From: Chitinimonas taiwanensis DSM 18899
GTDB lineage: Bacteria; Pseudomonadota; Gammaproteobacteria; Burkholderiales; Chitinimonadaceae
NCBI RefSeq assembly: GCF_900119825.1
Contig: NZ_FPKR01000003.1
Span: forward strand, 124,001 to 188,000
DNA length: 64,000 nucleotides
Direction of reading: 5' to 3'
Under the pieces are notes generated by a model. The model did no database searches, was not told the origin of the DNA, and was given only the letters and a program-made list of their open reading frames with translations. Below, one piece after another: positions 45,221 through 54,590 of this stretch (the stretch's first letter is position 1; the number at the start of each line of letters is the position of its first letter). The translations under genes were made by a program, and so were the position numbers.

Positions 45221-45366
45221 TAGGGGATTCCTCCGCGATAGATTCAGGACATGCCCTCTCGGTGGGGCTTGCGGCCTGTGTTGTAGCGGGTTCGGGGAGG
45301 AATCGGCCAGTTATTCCGGCCTTTGGGTGACTTGTCTAGGCATGAGCGTCGTTTTTTCGCGACGCT

Positions 45367-45849
45367 TCAGGCGCGCCCCTGTGCTTGCAGATGGGCACCG
45401 AACTTCTCGGCCATCTCTGGCAGGAGGCGCAGGGCTTCGGCGTTCGACGGCGAGAACACCGCCTCGGCGGCCACGGCCGCATCGCGCCACAACCAATGGG
45501 TGTGCTCGCGCGGCGACAGCACCGGCTCAAAGCGTTCGGGCACCAAGAGGCCGAACACATGCTCGGTGTTCTGGGTGACGCCCGGCGCATAGCGATGCCG
45601 CCACACCTCATAAATCTCGTACTCGCTGCTCAGTCCCCAGTCCTGCAATTCAAAGCGCTCGGCATCGATGCCCAGCTCTTCCTTCAGCTCGCGCACCGCA
45701 GTCTGGCGTGGGGTTTCGCCGTCTTCCAGGCTGCCGGTCACCGATTGCCAGGCGTGCTGCACATCGGCGCGCTCGATGATCAGCGCTTCGAGCTGCGGGG
45801 TGTAGACCACTACCAGCACCGATTCCGGGCGCTTGTACTGTGCTTTCAT
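45367..45849 (-). CDS. nudB: dihydroneopterin triphosphate diphosphatase (Nudix)
   Basis: This 160-residue protein has a perfect Nudix box from GSLEDGE through AVRELKEELGI. It resembles NudB, which removes pyrophosphate from dihydroneopterin triphosphate in folate synthesis. Typical NudB segments are YKRPESVLVVVY at the N-terminus and EHTHWLWRDAAVAAE. Pterins also serve phhA in this genome. In many betaproteobacteria nudB lies next to aspS; here about 4 kb of other genes separates them. Confidence 0.92.
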   Translation of the reverse strand: MKAQYKRPESVLVVVYTPQLEALIIERADVQHAWQSVTGSLEDGETPRQTAVRELKEELGIDAERFELQDWGLSSEYEIYEVWRHRYAPGVTQNTEHVFGLLVPERFEPVLSPREHTHWLWRDAAVAAEAVFSPSNAEALRLLPEMAEKFGAHLQAQGRA

Positions 45850-45949
45850 GCTCTGTCCTTGCTGGAATGGCGGCCTAATTGGCCGCAGGGCCGCATTCTA
45901 AACCGGGCGGTGCTGGCTCGGCAGAAGATGCCGTTTGTAGGGCGCGCCC

Positions 45950-46717
45950 TCAGAGCAGGCCTTGTACGGTATCCCAGGCCAGCTTGGCGATCAGCAGGCT
46001 GACCAGACCGATGAACAGGCGGCGGATCAGGCTGGTGCCGCCCCGCATGGCCAGGCGGGCACCCAACACCGCGCCAGCGATATTGGCTGCGGCCATCGGC
46101 ACGGCGTATTGGTAGAGCACATGCCCGGTGGGGATGAAGAAACTCAGCGCGGCCAGATTGGTGGACAGATTGACTACTTTGGCGGCGCTGGAGGCGCGCA
46201 GAAAGTCGAAGCCGAAGAAGCGGATGAACAGGAAGATCAGGAAGCTGCCGGTGCCCGGGCCGAACAGGCCATCATAGAAACCGATGGCGCCGCCGATGGC
46301 GAGGGCCACGATCAACTCGCGTCGGCCGATATGGGCCGGGCGGTGCAGCGCGCCGAAATCCTTCTTCTTCAGCGTGTAGCCGAGCATGAACAGCAGCAAG
46401 CCGAGCACCAATGGGCGCATCCATTCCTTGGGGATGTAGCTGACCGCCATTGCGCCGACAAAGGAAAAGGCAAACGCGGTCAGCGCAGCCGGTAGCACCA
46501 GCTTCCAGGCGATATCAATCTGGCGTGCATAGCGCCAGCTGGCTACCGCGGTGCCGAAAACCGAGCTGAATTTATTGGTGCCGAACAGGGTGGCCGGGGT
46601 CTGCTGCGGCAGCACCGCAAACAGACCGGGCACCTGCACCAGGCCGCCCCCGCCCACGGCAGCGTCGATCAGGCCCGCCGAAAAGGCAATCAGCACTAAG
46701 GTAAAGATGTCGAGCAT
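45950..46717 (-). CDS. TSUP (TauE/SafE) family membrane permease
   Basis: This 255-residue protein has about eight membrane helices and the two halves typical of the family. GLIDAAVGGGGLVQVPGL is in the first half and GFYDGLFGPGTGSFLIF in the second. TSUP proteins move sulfite, sulfonates or other anions, usually outwards. The ligand here is not known. It is divergent from the porin gene. Confidence 0.88.
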   Translation of the reverse strand: MLDIFTLVLIAFSAGLIDAAVGGGGLVQVPGLFAVLPQQTPATLFGTNKFSSVFGTAVASWRYARQIDIAWKLVLPAALTAFAFSFVGAMAVSYIPKEWMRPLVLGLLLFMLGYTLKKKDFGALHRPAHIGRRELIVALAIGGAIGFYDGLFGPGTGSFLIFLFIRFFGFDFLRASSAAKVVNLSTNLAALSFFIPTGHVLYQYAVPMAAANIAGAVLGARLAMRGGTSLIRRLFIGLVSLLIAKLAWDTVQGLL

Positions 46718-46755
46718 GGTGGGGGCTGCAAGGCGGAGACGAAGCTAGGCATCTT

Positions 46756-46805
46756 GCCGGGCGACGCCCGGCGCGGCAATGCTGGAAAGCCGCGCTCAGC
46801 GCGGC
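46756..46805. repeat. two tandem hairpins upstream of the porin gene
   Basis: GCCGGGC/GCCCGGC (46756-46772) and GCCGCGC/GCGCGGC (46789-46805) are perfect 7-bp stems with three-base loops, 120-170 bases before the porin start. Neither has a T-tract. They may be mRNA leader structure or chance in GC-rich DNA. Confidence 0.45.
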
Positions 46806-46926
46806 AAGCGAGCAACTGCTAGACAGAATTCGCCCGCAAAATCAGATTTTGGCTATATTGCGCGCCCAGCGAAGCAGGCTGGCCTGCGCCTAGAAAAATC
46901 GCGCCAAGTGTTACTGGGGGAGTCGT

Positions 46927-48294
46927 ATGCATCGCTTCAAGCCAATGGCGGCGGCCATGGCACTGTTGTCGGCCCAATCGGCCTGGGCCCAGCTCAGCTT
47001 GTATGGCGATCTGCGCATTGGCCTTGCCAGCATCGACTTCGAGAGCCGCGGTGGGCGCATGCTGCTGGTGGATACCGCCAGCGCCTATATCGGCCTGCGC
47101 GGCGTTGAGGCGCTGGATGAGGGGCGGCAGCTGTTTTTCGATCTGCAGCAGTATGTCTGCCTGGATGGCGGGCAGAAGGTAGCTACCGATTGCGCCGCAC
47201 CGCGCGATGGCTTCGCCAACCGCGCCGGCTGGCTGGGCCTGCGCGGCCAGTGGGGCGAGCTGCGCCTCGGACGTGGTCATACCCCCTATGAAGAGCTGAC
47301 CGACCGCTACGATCCTTCCACCGGCCTGGGCACCGGCGTGGCGGTGCGTAATGAAACCGTGTTGCCGCGCTATGCGCGCCTCGAGCCGGCCCATGCCGTG
47401 CCGCTGGTGGCGGCGTTTGGCGCAGCAGTCGCCGCCCAATATGGCCAGCCGGCCGCCGAGCAGGCGATGGCGGGTGTGAATGCCGCGTTGCAGGCCACGG
47501 CCAGTGGCGTGCGCACGGCCACCATGCTGCCGGCGCTGGCGCGCATGCTGGAAGCGCCCATCCAGTTCGATAATGCCGTGCGCTACGACTGGGGCCAGCT
47601 CGAGCAGGGCTGGCATGGGGCGGCCATGCTGGGGCTGGATGAGAACCAGACCGAGGGCCAGGCACAGACGCGGCGCTTCTCCGGCAATCTTGGCTATCAC
47701 AACGGTCTGCAGCGGCCTGGTCAGCTACGCATCGACCTTGCCTATGACTACACGCGTCATTGCCATATCGCTGCGAATAGCTTGCGCGGCCAGATCGCGG
47801 CTGGTCTGCAGGCTACCGAGCAGCAGCTGGAGGCGGGCCTGTTGGCCAGCGGCATGCCGGCACCGTTGGCGGGTGGCATCCGCCGCGCGCTGTTCACACC
47901 CACCGTCTACTACCCCTATGTGGCCGCCGCGCGCTCGCGTACCGACAATCTGATGCTAGCGACCTCCTATGTGCTGCCGTTTGGGCGCATCAATCTGATG
48001 GCCGGGCACTACCGCTATCTGCCCGAAGGGGAGGCGACGGCACGCCGGCGTAGCTGGTCGGCCAGCTGGGAGGCTGGCACCTCGCAATGGGGGGCCTTCA
48101 TCGGCTACCGCGATACCGGCAGCCTAAAGGTGGCAGGCGTCAATCAGCACGATGGCGACCATAAATTGGCCATCGGTTACGAGCGCTATCTGAGCCGCCG
48201 CACCAAGCTCATCAGCGAGGCATTTGCGCTGCGCCTGGAAGACCGCATCAAGCCATCGCGCGGCTATGTGCTGGGTGTCTCGCACCGCTTCTAG
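46927..48294 (+). CDS. general porin (Gram-negative, betaproteobacterial type) with helical inserts
   Basis: This 455-residue protein has a signal peptide (about residues 1-21, AWA) and the porin start QLSLYGDLRIGL. Other barrel strands are GFANRAGWLGLRGQWGELRLGR and GYVLGVSHRF, with the terminal Phe required for outer membrane insertion. Residues about 155-210 and 281-321 are alanine-rich and helical, unlike barrel strands. They look like large extracellular or lumenal loops. Three Cys near 78-89 and 279 are unusual for a porin. Ion selectivity cannot be predicted. Confidence 0.85.
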   Translation: MHRFKPMAAAMALLSAQSAWAQLSLYGDLRIGLASIDFESRGGRMLLVDTASAYIGLRGVEALDEGRQLFFDLQQYVCLDGGQKVATDCAAPRDGFANRAGWLGLRGQWGELRLGRGHTPYEELTDRYDPSTGLGTGVAVRNETVLPRYARLEPAHAVPLVAAFGAAVAAQYGQPAAEQAMAGVNAALQATASGVRTATMLPALARMLEAPIQFDNAVRYDWGQLEQGWHGAAMLGLDENQTEGQAQTRRFSGNLGYHNGLQRPGQLRIDLAYDYTRHCHIAANSLRGQIAAGLQATEQQLEAGLLASGMPAPLAGGIRRALFTPTVYYPYVAAARSRTDNLMLATSYVLPFGRINLMAGHYRYLPEGEATARRRSWSASWEAGTSQWGAFIGYRDTGSLKVAGVNQHDGDHKLAIGYERYLSRRTKLISEAFALRLEDRIKPSRGYVLGVSHRF

Positions 48295-48312
48295 GCCGGC
48301 CGTGCAGTAAAA

Positions 48313-48332
48313 AGCCCGCCATGGGGCGGGCT
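48313..48332 (-). terminator. terminator after the DUF2147 gene
   Basis: AGCCCGCC and GGCGGGCT form an 8-bp stem. The A5 to its left reads as a T-tract on the minus strand, 20 bases after the DUF2147 stop. Confidence 0.8.
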
Positions 48333-48352
48333 GGATAGAGCAGGGCGGCTGA

Positions 48353-48781
48353 TTACTCGCGCAACCAGGTCTGGGTGCGGCCGAGCAGGGCAAAGCCCAT
48401 GAAGCCGCGCACCTTGAGTTGGCGTCCGCCCTCGGCCAAGCTCATCTTCACGCTATAGATATCGCCGCTATTGGGGTCGAGGATCTTGCCGCCGCCCCAT
48501 TCCTCGCCCTTGCGCTTCACGCCCCAGATGATCTCCATCCCGAGCAGTGGCTTGTTCTGCTTGTCGCCTTTGCAGGCAGAGCACACGGTTTCCTTGGGTT
48601 CGAACAGGCGGCTCAGTTTGCCGCGCAGCTCGCCATTCTCTTCCCAGATCTGGATGATGGCCTCGGTCTTGCCAGTCTTGTCGCTGATATTCTTCCAGTT
48701 GCCGACCGGGCTCAGGCTGTCGGCATAGGCCGTGCCGACAGACAGGATCAGGCCGGCGGCCAGGGCGCTGAGCATGCGCAT
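48353..48781 (-). CDS. DUF2147 family exported protein
   Basis: This 142-residue protein has a signal peptide (about residues 1-20). The DUF2147 core has PVGNWKNISDKTGKTEAIIQIWEENG, a CSACKG cysteine pair and WGGGKILDPNSGDIYSVKM, ending in TQTWLR. These are periplasmic small beta-barrels of unknown role. ATG 48781 has GGAGATCAACC before it and is preferred to a longer form at 48814. Confidence 0.87.
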   Translation of the reverse strand: MRMLSALAAGLILSVGTAYADSLSPVGNWKNISDKTGKTEAIIQIWEENGELRGKLSRLFEPKETVCSACKGDKQNKPLLGMEIIWGVKRKGEEWGGGKILDPNSGDIYSVKMSLAEGGRQLKVRGFMGFALLGRTQTWLRE

Positions 48782-48998
48782 GGTTGATCTCCTCATTGGC
48801 GTTGTTTTGAGCAAGCGCTCAGCCTAAGCGGCCGCCGCGCCGCCCGTCAAACGCGCGTCGGCAGGCTGTTGCAAGCTTGTTCGGGTGACCCCATATCACG
48901 CATGCTGCGCTGCATTGAAGAGCAGCACAGCCAACACGGCGCTGCGTTATAATGCGCGGCTTTGATTGGACTTTTCCTGATTCTGGAGGGAAGCGGCA

Positions 48999-49268
48999 AT
49001 GCCGATCTACGATTTCCAATGTTCCGAATGCGGCCATCGCGCCGATGTGCTGCGCAAGATTTCCGACCCGGCGCTGACCGCCTGCCCGGTCTGCGGCAAG
49101 GACAGCTTTGCCAAGCAGGTATCGGCAGCCGGCTTTCAGCTTAAGGGTTCGGGTTGGTACGCCACCGATTTTAAGTGCGGCGGCGCCAGCAGCACCTCGG
49201 TCAGCAAGCCGGCCGACACCACCGCCGCACCGGCCTGTGGCTCGGGTAACTGCGGTCACAGCCATTAA
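48999..49268 (+). CDS. FmdB family zinc ribbon protein
   Basis: This 89-residue protein starts MPIYDFQCSECGH and has the two CxxC knuckles CSECG and CPVCG of a zinc ribbon. A flexible tail ending CGSGNCGHSH might bind metal. FmdB-type proteins are called putative regulators on weak grounds; their role is unknown. It forms a probable operon with the DUF502 protein and aspS, an order conserved in betaproteobacteria. Confidence 0.9.
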   Translation: MPIYDFQCSECGHRADVLRKISDPALTACPVCGKDSFAKQVSAAGFQLKGSGWYATDFKCGGASSTSVSKPADTTAAPACGSGNCGHSH

Positions 49269-49301
49269 GCCCCATCATCTGAAGCAAGAGAAAGCCACCG
49301 C

Positions 49302-49943
49302 ATGAAGCGCTATTTCGTTACCGGCCTGCTGATCTGGGTGCCGCTCGGCATCACCCTGTGGGTGATCAGCACGCTGGTGGGCGCCATGGACGGCATCCTG
49401 CTGCTGCTGCCCGAGGGCAGCCGGCCGCGTGACCTGCTCGGCATCAACATCCCCGGCCTCGGTGTGATCGGCGTGGTGCTGATCGTGCTGCTGACCGGTT
49501 TCCTGACCGCGAATATCCTTGGTCAGCGCCTGGTCAAGTTCTGGGAAGACATCCTGAACCGCATCCCGGTGGTGAAGTCCATCTATGGCTCGGTCAAGCA
49601 GGTGTCCGACACGGTGCTGTCCGATTCGGGTAATGCGTTTCGCAAGGCCTTGCTGGTGCGTTTTCCGCACAATGAGGCCTGGACGGTGGCTTTCCTGACC
49701 GGTACGCCGGCCAATGAAATTGCCAAGCAGCTCGATGGCGAGCATGTCTCGGTCTATGTGCCGACCACGCCCAACCCGACTTCCGGCTATTTCATCGTGG
49801 TCAAGAAGTCCGAGACGATAGAGCTTGATATGAGCGTGGATGAGGCACTCAAATACGTGATCTCAATGGGTGTGGTATCGCCAACGCCCAAGCTGGCGGC
49901 CCTGTTGCGGCCCGATCCGGCCAATCCGAATCTACCGGGTTAA
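49302..49943 (+). CDS. DUF502 family membrane protein
   Basis: This 213-residue protein has two N-terminal membrane helices (about residues 4-26 and 52-72). The conserved segments RIPVVKSIYGSVKQVSDTV and VPTTPNPTSGYFIVVKKS follow. DUF502 proteins are inner membrane proteins without a known function. The gene is 33 bases after the FmdB-like gene and 87 before aspS. Confidence 0.9.
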   Translation: MKRYFVTGLLIWVPLGITLWVISTLVGAMDGILLLLPEGSRPRDLLGINIPGLGVIGVVLIVLLTGFLTANILGQRLVKFWEDILNRIPVVKSIYGSVKQVSDTVLSDSGNAFRKALLVRFPHNEAWTVAFLTGTPANEIAKQLDGEHVSVYVPTTPNPTSGYFIVVKKSETIELDMSVDEALKYVISMGVVSPTPKLAALLRPDPANPNLPG

Positions 49944-50030
49944 GCGTGGCAGCACGCTTAGCCCGTTAAATCCTTACCCCATTCCGGCTTATTTCCGCCC
50001 CACGAGGGCGTACTCCCTTTGAGAATTGCT

Positions 50031-51821
50031 ATGCGTACTGATTACTGTGGCTTGATCGACAAGCGTTACCTGACTCAAACCGTCACCATCAAGGGCTGGG
50101 CCCACCGTCGTCGCGACCACGGCGGCGTGATCTTCATCGACCTGCGCGACCGCGAAGGTCTGGTGCAGGTGGTGATCGACCCCGATACCCCGGCAGCCTT
50201 TGCCCTGGCCGATACCGTCCGCTCGGAATTCGTGATCGAAGTGACCGGCATCGTGCGTGAGCGCCCGGCCGGCACCGCCAACGCCAACCTGATCTCGGGC
50301 GAGATCGAGATCCTGGCCAAAGAGCTGGTGATCCTGAACGCTGCCAACACCCCGCCGTTCCAGATCGACGACGAAAACCTCAGCGAGCTGACCCGTTTGC
50401 AGCATCGCGTGATCGATCTGCGTCGCCCGGCCATGCAGAAGAACCTGCGTCTGCGCTACAAGGTGGCGCTCTTGGTGCGCAACTTCCTCGACAGCCGTGG
50501 CTTCATCGACGTGGAAACACCGATGCTGACCCGTTCGACCCCGGAAGGCGCGCGTGACTATCTGGTGCCGAGCCGCGTGCACGACGGCCAGTTCTTTGCG
50601 CTGCCGCAGTCGCCCCAGCTCTTTAAGCAGCTCTTGATGGTGGCCGGCTTCGATCGCTACTACCAGATCACCAAGTGCTTCCGCGACGAAGACCTGCGTG
50701 CTGACCGCCAGCCCGAATTCACCCAGATCGATATCGAGACCTCCTTCCTCTCGGAAGACGAGATCATGGATATCACCGAAGAAATGGCCGTCCATGTGTT
50801 CAAGGAAGCCATCGGTGTCGAGCTCGGCAAGTTCCCGCGCATGGCTTACGACGACGCGATGTTCTACTACGGCTCGGACAAGCCCGATATGCGCGTGGAC
50901 CTTAAGTTCACCGAACTGACCCATGTGATGAAGGACGTGGCCTTCAAGGTGTTCGCCGGTGCAGCGAACATGGAAGGCGGCCGAGTGGTCGGTCTGCGCG
51001 TGCCTGGCGGCGCTGCCTTCACCCGTTCCGAGATCGACGCCTGGACCCAGTTCGTGGGCATCTACGGCGCCAAGGGCCTGGCCTATATCAAGGTCAACGA
51101 CATCACCCAGCCGAACGAAACCGGCCTGCAGTCGCCCATCGTCAAGAACCTGTCCGAAGCCGCGCTGAAGGCCACGTTGGAGCTGACCGGCGCGCAGAAC
51201 GGCGACATCATCTTCTTCGGCGCTGACAAGGCCAAGGTGGTGAATGAGGCGATCGGCGCGCTGCGCCTGAAGATCGGCCACGAAAAGGGCGAGGCGGGCG
51301 GTTACTTCACCCGTGGCTGGAAGCCGCTGTGGGTGGTGGACTTCCCGATGTTCGAGTACGACGAGGAAGACAAGCGCTACACCGCCTGCCACCACCCGTT
51401 CACTAGCCCCAAGGTCGAGCACATCGACATGCTCAAGACTGAGCCGGGCAAGTGCAAGGCGCGTGCCTACGATATGGTGCTGAATGGCTGGGAACTGGGT
51501 GGCGGTTCGATCCGTATCCACCGTGCCGATATGCAGTCCACCGTGTTCGAAGCACTGAACATCGGCCCGGAAGAAGCGCAGAACAAGTTCGGCTTCCTGT
51601 TGGAAAACCTCGCCTACGGTGCGCCACCTCACGGCGGCCTGGCCTTCGGTCTCGACCGTCTGGTCACCCTGATGGCGGGTGCTGAGTCGATCCGCGACGT
51701 GATCGCCTTCCCGAAGACCCAGCGTGCCCAGTGTCTGCTGACCCAGGCGCCGAATATGGTCGACGAGAAGCAGTTGCGCGAGCTGCACATCAAGCTGCGC
51801 AACCCGCCGCAAGTGGCCTGA
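50031..51821 (+). CDS. aspS: aspartyl-tRNA synthetase
   Basis: AspS charges tRNA-Asp. The 596-residue protein has the N-terminal OB anticodon-binding domain (residues 1 to about 105), the class II catalytic core and the bacterial GAD insertion (about 285-420). Motif 2 is in [22 protein letters not shown] and motif 3 is [15 protein letters not shown]. The ATG at 50031 gives the normal N-terminus; a TTG at 50019 is rejected. If the genome also has gatCAB, the enzyme could charge tRNA-Asn as well, which cannot be judged here. Confidence 0.97.
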   Translation: MRTDYCGLIDKRYLTQTVTIKGWAHRRRDHGGVIFIDLRDREGLVQVVIDPDTPAAFALADTVRSEFVIEVTGIVRERPAGTANANLISGEIEILAKELVILNAANTPPFQIDDENLSELTRLQHRVIDLRRPAMQKNLRLRYKVALLVRNFLDSRGFIDVETPMLTRSTPEGARDYLVPSRVHDGQFFALPQSPQLFKQLLMVAGFDRYYQITKCFRDEDLRADRQPEFTQIDIETSFLSEDEIMDITEEMAVHVFKEAIGVELGKFPRMAYDDAMFYYGSDKPDMRVDLKFTELTHVMKDVAFKVFAGAANMEGGRVVGLRVPGGAAFTRSEIDAWTQFVGIYGAKGLAYIKVNDITQPNETGLQSPIVKNLSEAALKATLELTGAQNGDIIFFGADKAKVVNEAIGALRLKIGHEKGEAGGYFTRGWKPLWVVDFPMFEYDEEDKRYTACHHPFTSPKVEHIDMLKTEPGKCKARAYDMVLNGWELGGGSIRIHRADMQSTVFEALNIGPEEAQNKFGFLLENLAYGAPPHGGLAFGLDRLVTLMAGAESIRDVIAFPKTQRAQCLLTQAPNMVDEKQLRELHIKLRNPPQVA

Positions 51822-51830
51822 TTGGGGCTG

Positions 51831-51868
51831 GCAAGAAAAAAGGACGCTACGGCGTCCTTTTTTCTTGC
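51831..51868. terminator. bidirectional terminator between aspS and hslO
   Basis: A 17-bp stem (51831-51847 with 51852-51868, loop TACG) has A6 and T6 on the sides. It serves the convergent aspS and hslO. Confidence 0.9.
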
Positions 51869-51901
51869 TGCGCTACATGCCTGGCTAGGCCTGCGTGCAG
51901 C

Positions 51902-52780
51902 TCAGTGGCGGGTCGGATTGGGCGCGCTGCTCAGTTCGCCGCTGAACAACTGGGCCACATCGACTGCATCAAAGCGGTAATGCTGATTGCAGAAGTCGCA
52001 GGTCACCTCGACCTTGCCGCGCTCGGCCAGCACCGATTCAGCCTCTTCGCGCCCAACCATCTTGAGCATATTGCCGACCCGTTCCTGCGAGCAGCGACAG
52101 CCGAAATGCGGGTGCTCCTCGGCCATAACGCGCACACTTTCCTGGTGGAACAGACGGTACAGCAGGTCCTGCGGTGCCAGCGTGCTCAGCTCGTGCGGGG
52201 TGATGGTCTCGGCCAGCGTGGTCAGGTGCTGCCAGGCTTCCGGGTCGCCATGCCCGGCCGGCAGCTTTTGCAGCATCAGGCCGGCGGCCACGCCGTTCTC
52301 GCTGCTGAGCCACAGGCGGGTGTCCAGCTGCTCCGAGCTCTGCATATAGTGCTCGATGATGGCCGCCACGCTGCTGCCTGAGAGCCCGACCACGCCCTGA
52401 TAGGTCTGCCCGCCATCCTTGGGGTCGAGGGTGATCACGAAGCGGCCTTCACCCAGCAAGGTGGACAGCGGCGCATCGGGCAGCTCGCCAGCCGCCTCGT
52501 CCCAGCGCGCGGTGGCGCGCATGGTCATATCCGATTCGCATTCGATGACCACCAGCTTCAGCTGGCCCTTGCCATGCAGCTGCATGACCAGCGAGCCTTC
52601 GAACTTGAGCATGGCGGTCATCAGGGCCGAGGCGGCCATCAGCTCGCTGATCAGCTTCTGGATCACCCGCGGATAGGCGCGGCGCTTGAGCACTTCGTGT
52701 GTGGTGGCGCTCAGGCGCACCACCTCGCCGCGCACCGGGGCGGCGTCGAACAGGAAGCGTTGCAGGGTGTCTTGGCTCAT
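51902..52780 (-). CDS. hslO: Hsp33 redox-regulated chaperone
   Basis: This 292-residue chaperone is activated by oxidation of its C-terminal zinc site. The four zinc-binding cysteines are present in CRC and CDFC (HFGCRCSQER and VTCDFCNQHY). The N-terminal domain has RGEVVRLSATTHEVL and GLSGSSVAAIIEHYMQSSEQ. It prevents aggregation of unfolding proteins under oxidative heat stress. A proteasome homologue gene lies 23 bases upstream... of its end on the same strand side, in order pncC, proteasome homologue, hslO. Confidence 0.96.
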   Translation of the reverse strand: MSQDTLQRFLFDAAPVRGEVVRLSATTHEVLKRRAYPRVIQKLISELMAASALMTAMLKFEGSLVMQLHGKGQLKLVVIECESDMTMRATARWDEAAGELPDAPLSTLLGEGRFVITLDPKDGGQTYQGVVGLSGSSVAAIIEHYMQSSEQLDTRLWLSSENGVAAGLMLQKLPAGHGDPEAWQHLTTLAETITPHELSTLAPQDLLYRLFHQESVRVMAEEHPHFGCRCSQERVGNMLKMVGREEAESVLAERGKVEVTCDFCNQHYRFDAVDVAQLFSGELSSAPNPTRH

Positions 52781-52803
52781 GGGTTTCTTTCTGGTTCTGC
52801 CGT

Positions 52804-53394
52804 TCAGGTTTCAGCCGGCTTAGTTGGGGCCAGTTGCACGGTTCGCAAGCTCATTGGCAGCGAGGAATTCACATCGAACTCACAGCCAACCTCCACGCCG
52901 ATGCGGGCGATATCGGCCGCGCTGAACGCCGGGTTGTCGTAGACGGCGCGCATGGCACCGATGGCGAAGTCGCGCCCCGAGCCGATCGCCCAGTAATGGC
53001 GGTATTCATAGACTTCGCGCATCGAATACACGCCGAAGATGCCGTGTGAATTGGCAATTAAGGCCGTGATCTGGCTCGATTCATAAGGATCGTCTTCCTC
53101 TTCCTCGGTCTTCAGGAAGAAGTCTTCCTTGAGCTTGGGGTGCAGCTTGCGGAAGGCATCGAAGATGGTTGGGCGGCTGGAAAAGTCGAGTGCGCGGGTC
53201 TTGGCCAGAATCGCCTGCAGCACCAGATCGTGCGCGGCGGCGCCGCACAGGCCAAACAGACTGTCGTGCGAGCTGAAGATCTTGTCCGGGCGCGCATCGT
53301 GCAGATGGCCGAGGCGGGTGTCGCCAAAGGTAGACTGGGTGTCGGCCGCAATGGCGACCAGATTGTCCTTGCGGACGACGACGATGGTGGTCAT
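52804..53394 (-). CDS. betaproteobacterial proteasome homologue (BPH), HslV-related peptidase
   Basis: This 196-residue Ntn-hydrolase starts MTTIVVV, so removal of the first Met exposes a catalytic Thr1 as in HslV. Counting from Thr1, D17 is in AIAADTQ and the lysine K37 in RPDKIF replaces K33 of HslV, after a four-residue insert. AIGSGRDFAIGAMRAV matches the conserved SGG-type turn of proteasome subunits. BPH is a recently described HslV relative in betaproteobacteria that assembles into rings; its partner and substrates are not settled. No hslU is nearby. It overlaps pncC by four bases and is followed by hslO. Confidence 0.82.
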   Translation of the reverse strand: MTTIVVVRKDNLVAIAADTQSTFGDTRLGHLHDARPDKIFSSHDSLFGLCGAAAHDLVLQAILAKTRALDFSSRPTIFDAFRKLHPKLKEDFFLKTEEEEDDPYESSQITALIANSHGIFGVYSMREVYEYRHYWAIGSGRDFAIGAMRAVYDNPAFSAADIARIGVEVGCEFDVNSSLPMSLRTVQLAPTKPAET

Positions 53395-53891
53395 GACTGG
53401 GCTTGGCCTAGTAACTGGATCAGCCCGTGCAGGGCATGGGCGATGGTTTGTTGGCGCACGCTATGGCGGTCGCCGGTAAACATCCGGGTTTCACTGTGGA
53501 CGGCGCCAGCTTGCGCCCAGGCGAAGCAGACCGTGCCGACCGGTTTGTCGGGCGAGCCACCGCTGGGGCCAGCAATGCCCGATACCGCCACCGCGATGTC
53601 TGCCGCAGCAGTCTGAAGCGCGCCCCGTGCCATCGCACAGACAGTCGCTTCGCTGACAGCGCCGTGGGCGCTTAGCGTGTGCGCTGGCACGCCGACCAAT
53701 TGCTGCTTGGCCTGGTTCGAATAGGTGACAAAGGCCATATCGAACCAGCCCGATGAGCCGGCCACCGCGGTGATCGCCTGCGCGATGCCGCCGCCGGTGC
53801 AGCTTTCCGCCGCCGTCACACGCCAGCCGCGCGCCAGTAGCAGCGCTCCGAGTGTGCGGGCCAGCGTGTCGATCTGGGCGTCCGTGTGCAT
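53391..53891 (-). CDS. pncC: nicotinamide-nucleotide amidohydrolase (CinA C-terminal family)
   Basis: This 166-residue protein is a stand-alone CinA C-terminal domain, with the motifs TAAESCTGGGIAQAIT, VTYSNQAKQQLVGV and VSGIAGPSGGSPDKPVGTVCFA. PncC deamidates NMN to NaMN, recycling pyridine nucleotides. ATG 53891 gives standard length. Its end overlaps the start of the proteasome homologue gene (ATGA). It begins seven bases after orn ends. Confidence 0.93.
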   Translation of the reverse strand: MHTDAQIDTLARTLGALLLARGWRVTAAESCTGGGIAQAITAVAGSSGWFDMAFVTYSNQAKQQLVGVPAHTLSAHGAVSEATVCAMARGALQTAAADIAVAVSGIAGPSGGSPDKPVGTVCFAWAQAGAVHSETRMFTGDRHSVRQQTIAHALHGLIQLLGQAQS

Positions 53892-53898
53892 GAGGCGC

Positions 53899-54444
53899 TC
53901 AGGGCTTGAGGAAGTGTTCGCGGTAGTACTTGAGCTCATCGATCGACTCATACACATCGGCCAGCGCCTCATGTCGGCCGCTCTTCTTCAGGCCCTTGGC
54001 CACGTCGGGCTTCCAGCGCTTGCACAGTTCCTTCAGCGTGCTGACATCCAGATTGCGGTAGTGGAACCAGTCTTCCAGCTCGGGCATCCAGCGCGCCATG
54101 AAGCGGCGATCCTGGTGAATGGTATTGCCGCACATGGGGCTGGCCCCCTTGGGTACATGCTCGGCCAGGAAGGCCAGCATCTGTGCGGCGACGGCCGCCT
54201 CGTCCTGGGTGGATGCCTTGACCTTATCGGTCAGGCCCGACTTGCCATGGGTGTTCTTGTTCCAGTCGTCCATGCCGTCCAGCACGCTATCGGGTTGGTG
54301 TACGACCAGTACCGGGCCTTCGGCCACGGTGTTGAGCTCATTATCGGTAATCACCACCGCCAGTTCGATAATGCGGTCGCTGTCGGGGTTGAGGCCGGTC
54401 ATTTCCATGTCCAGCCAGATCAGTCGGTTTGCGTCTTGGGCCAT
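53899..54444 (-). CDS. orn: oligoribonuclease
   Basis: Orn degrades 2-5 nt RNA fragments and pGpG, so it is essential in many bacteria and closes the cyclic-di-GMP pathway. The 181 residues equal the E. coli length. The DEDD motifs are [10 protein letters not shown] (D, E), TIHQDRRFM (D) and GRHEALADV (D). It is divergent from the M48 protease and is the first gene of the orn-pncC-BPH-hslO group. Confidence 0.97.
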   Translation of the reverse strand: MAQDANRLIWLDMEMTGLNPDSDRIIELAVVITDNELNTVAEGPVLVVHQPDSVLDGMDDWNKNTHGKSGLTDKVKASTQDEAAVAAQMLAFLAEHVPKGASPMCGNTIHQDRRFMARWMPELEDWFHYRNLDVSTLKELCKRWKPDVAKGLKKSGRHEALADVYESIDELKYYREHFLKP

Positions 54445-54590
54445 CGGGGTATTCCTGCTTGCAAGCTGAGGGTGAGCGAGCGGCGTGCGGCTTGCGCCAG
54501 CATTCGGCTGGGGCGGCCTTTGCGCGCCGTAGTCGCGTAGAATAGGCGCCATTGTCTCACAGCCCCTCGTGGCCGCCACAACACCCACCC

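Noticed and set aside
49989-51812. Long open frame (about 600 codons) opposite aspS
   Set aside because: Antisense shadow of aspS produced by codon bias; Arg/His/Val-rich product without motifs.
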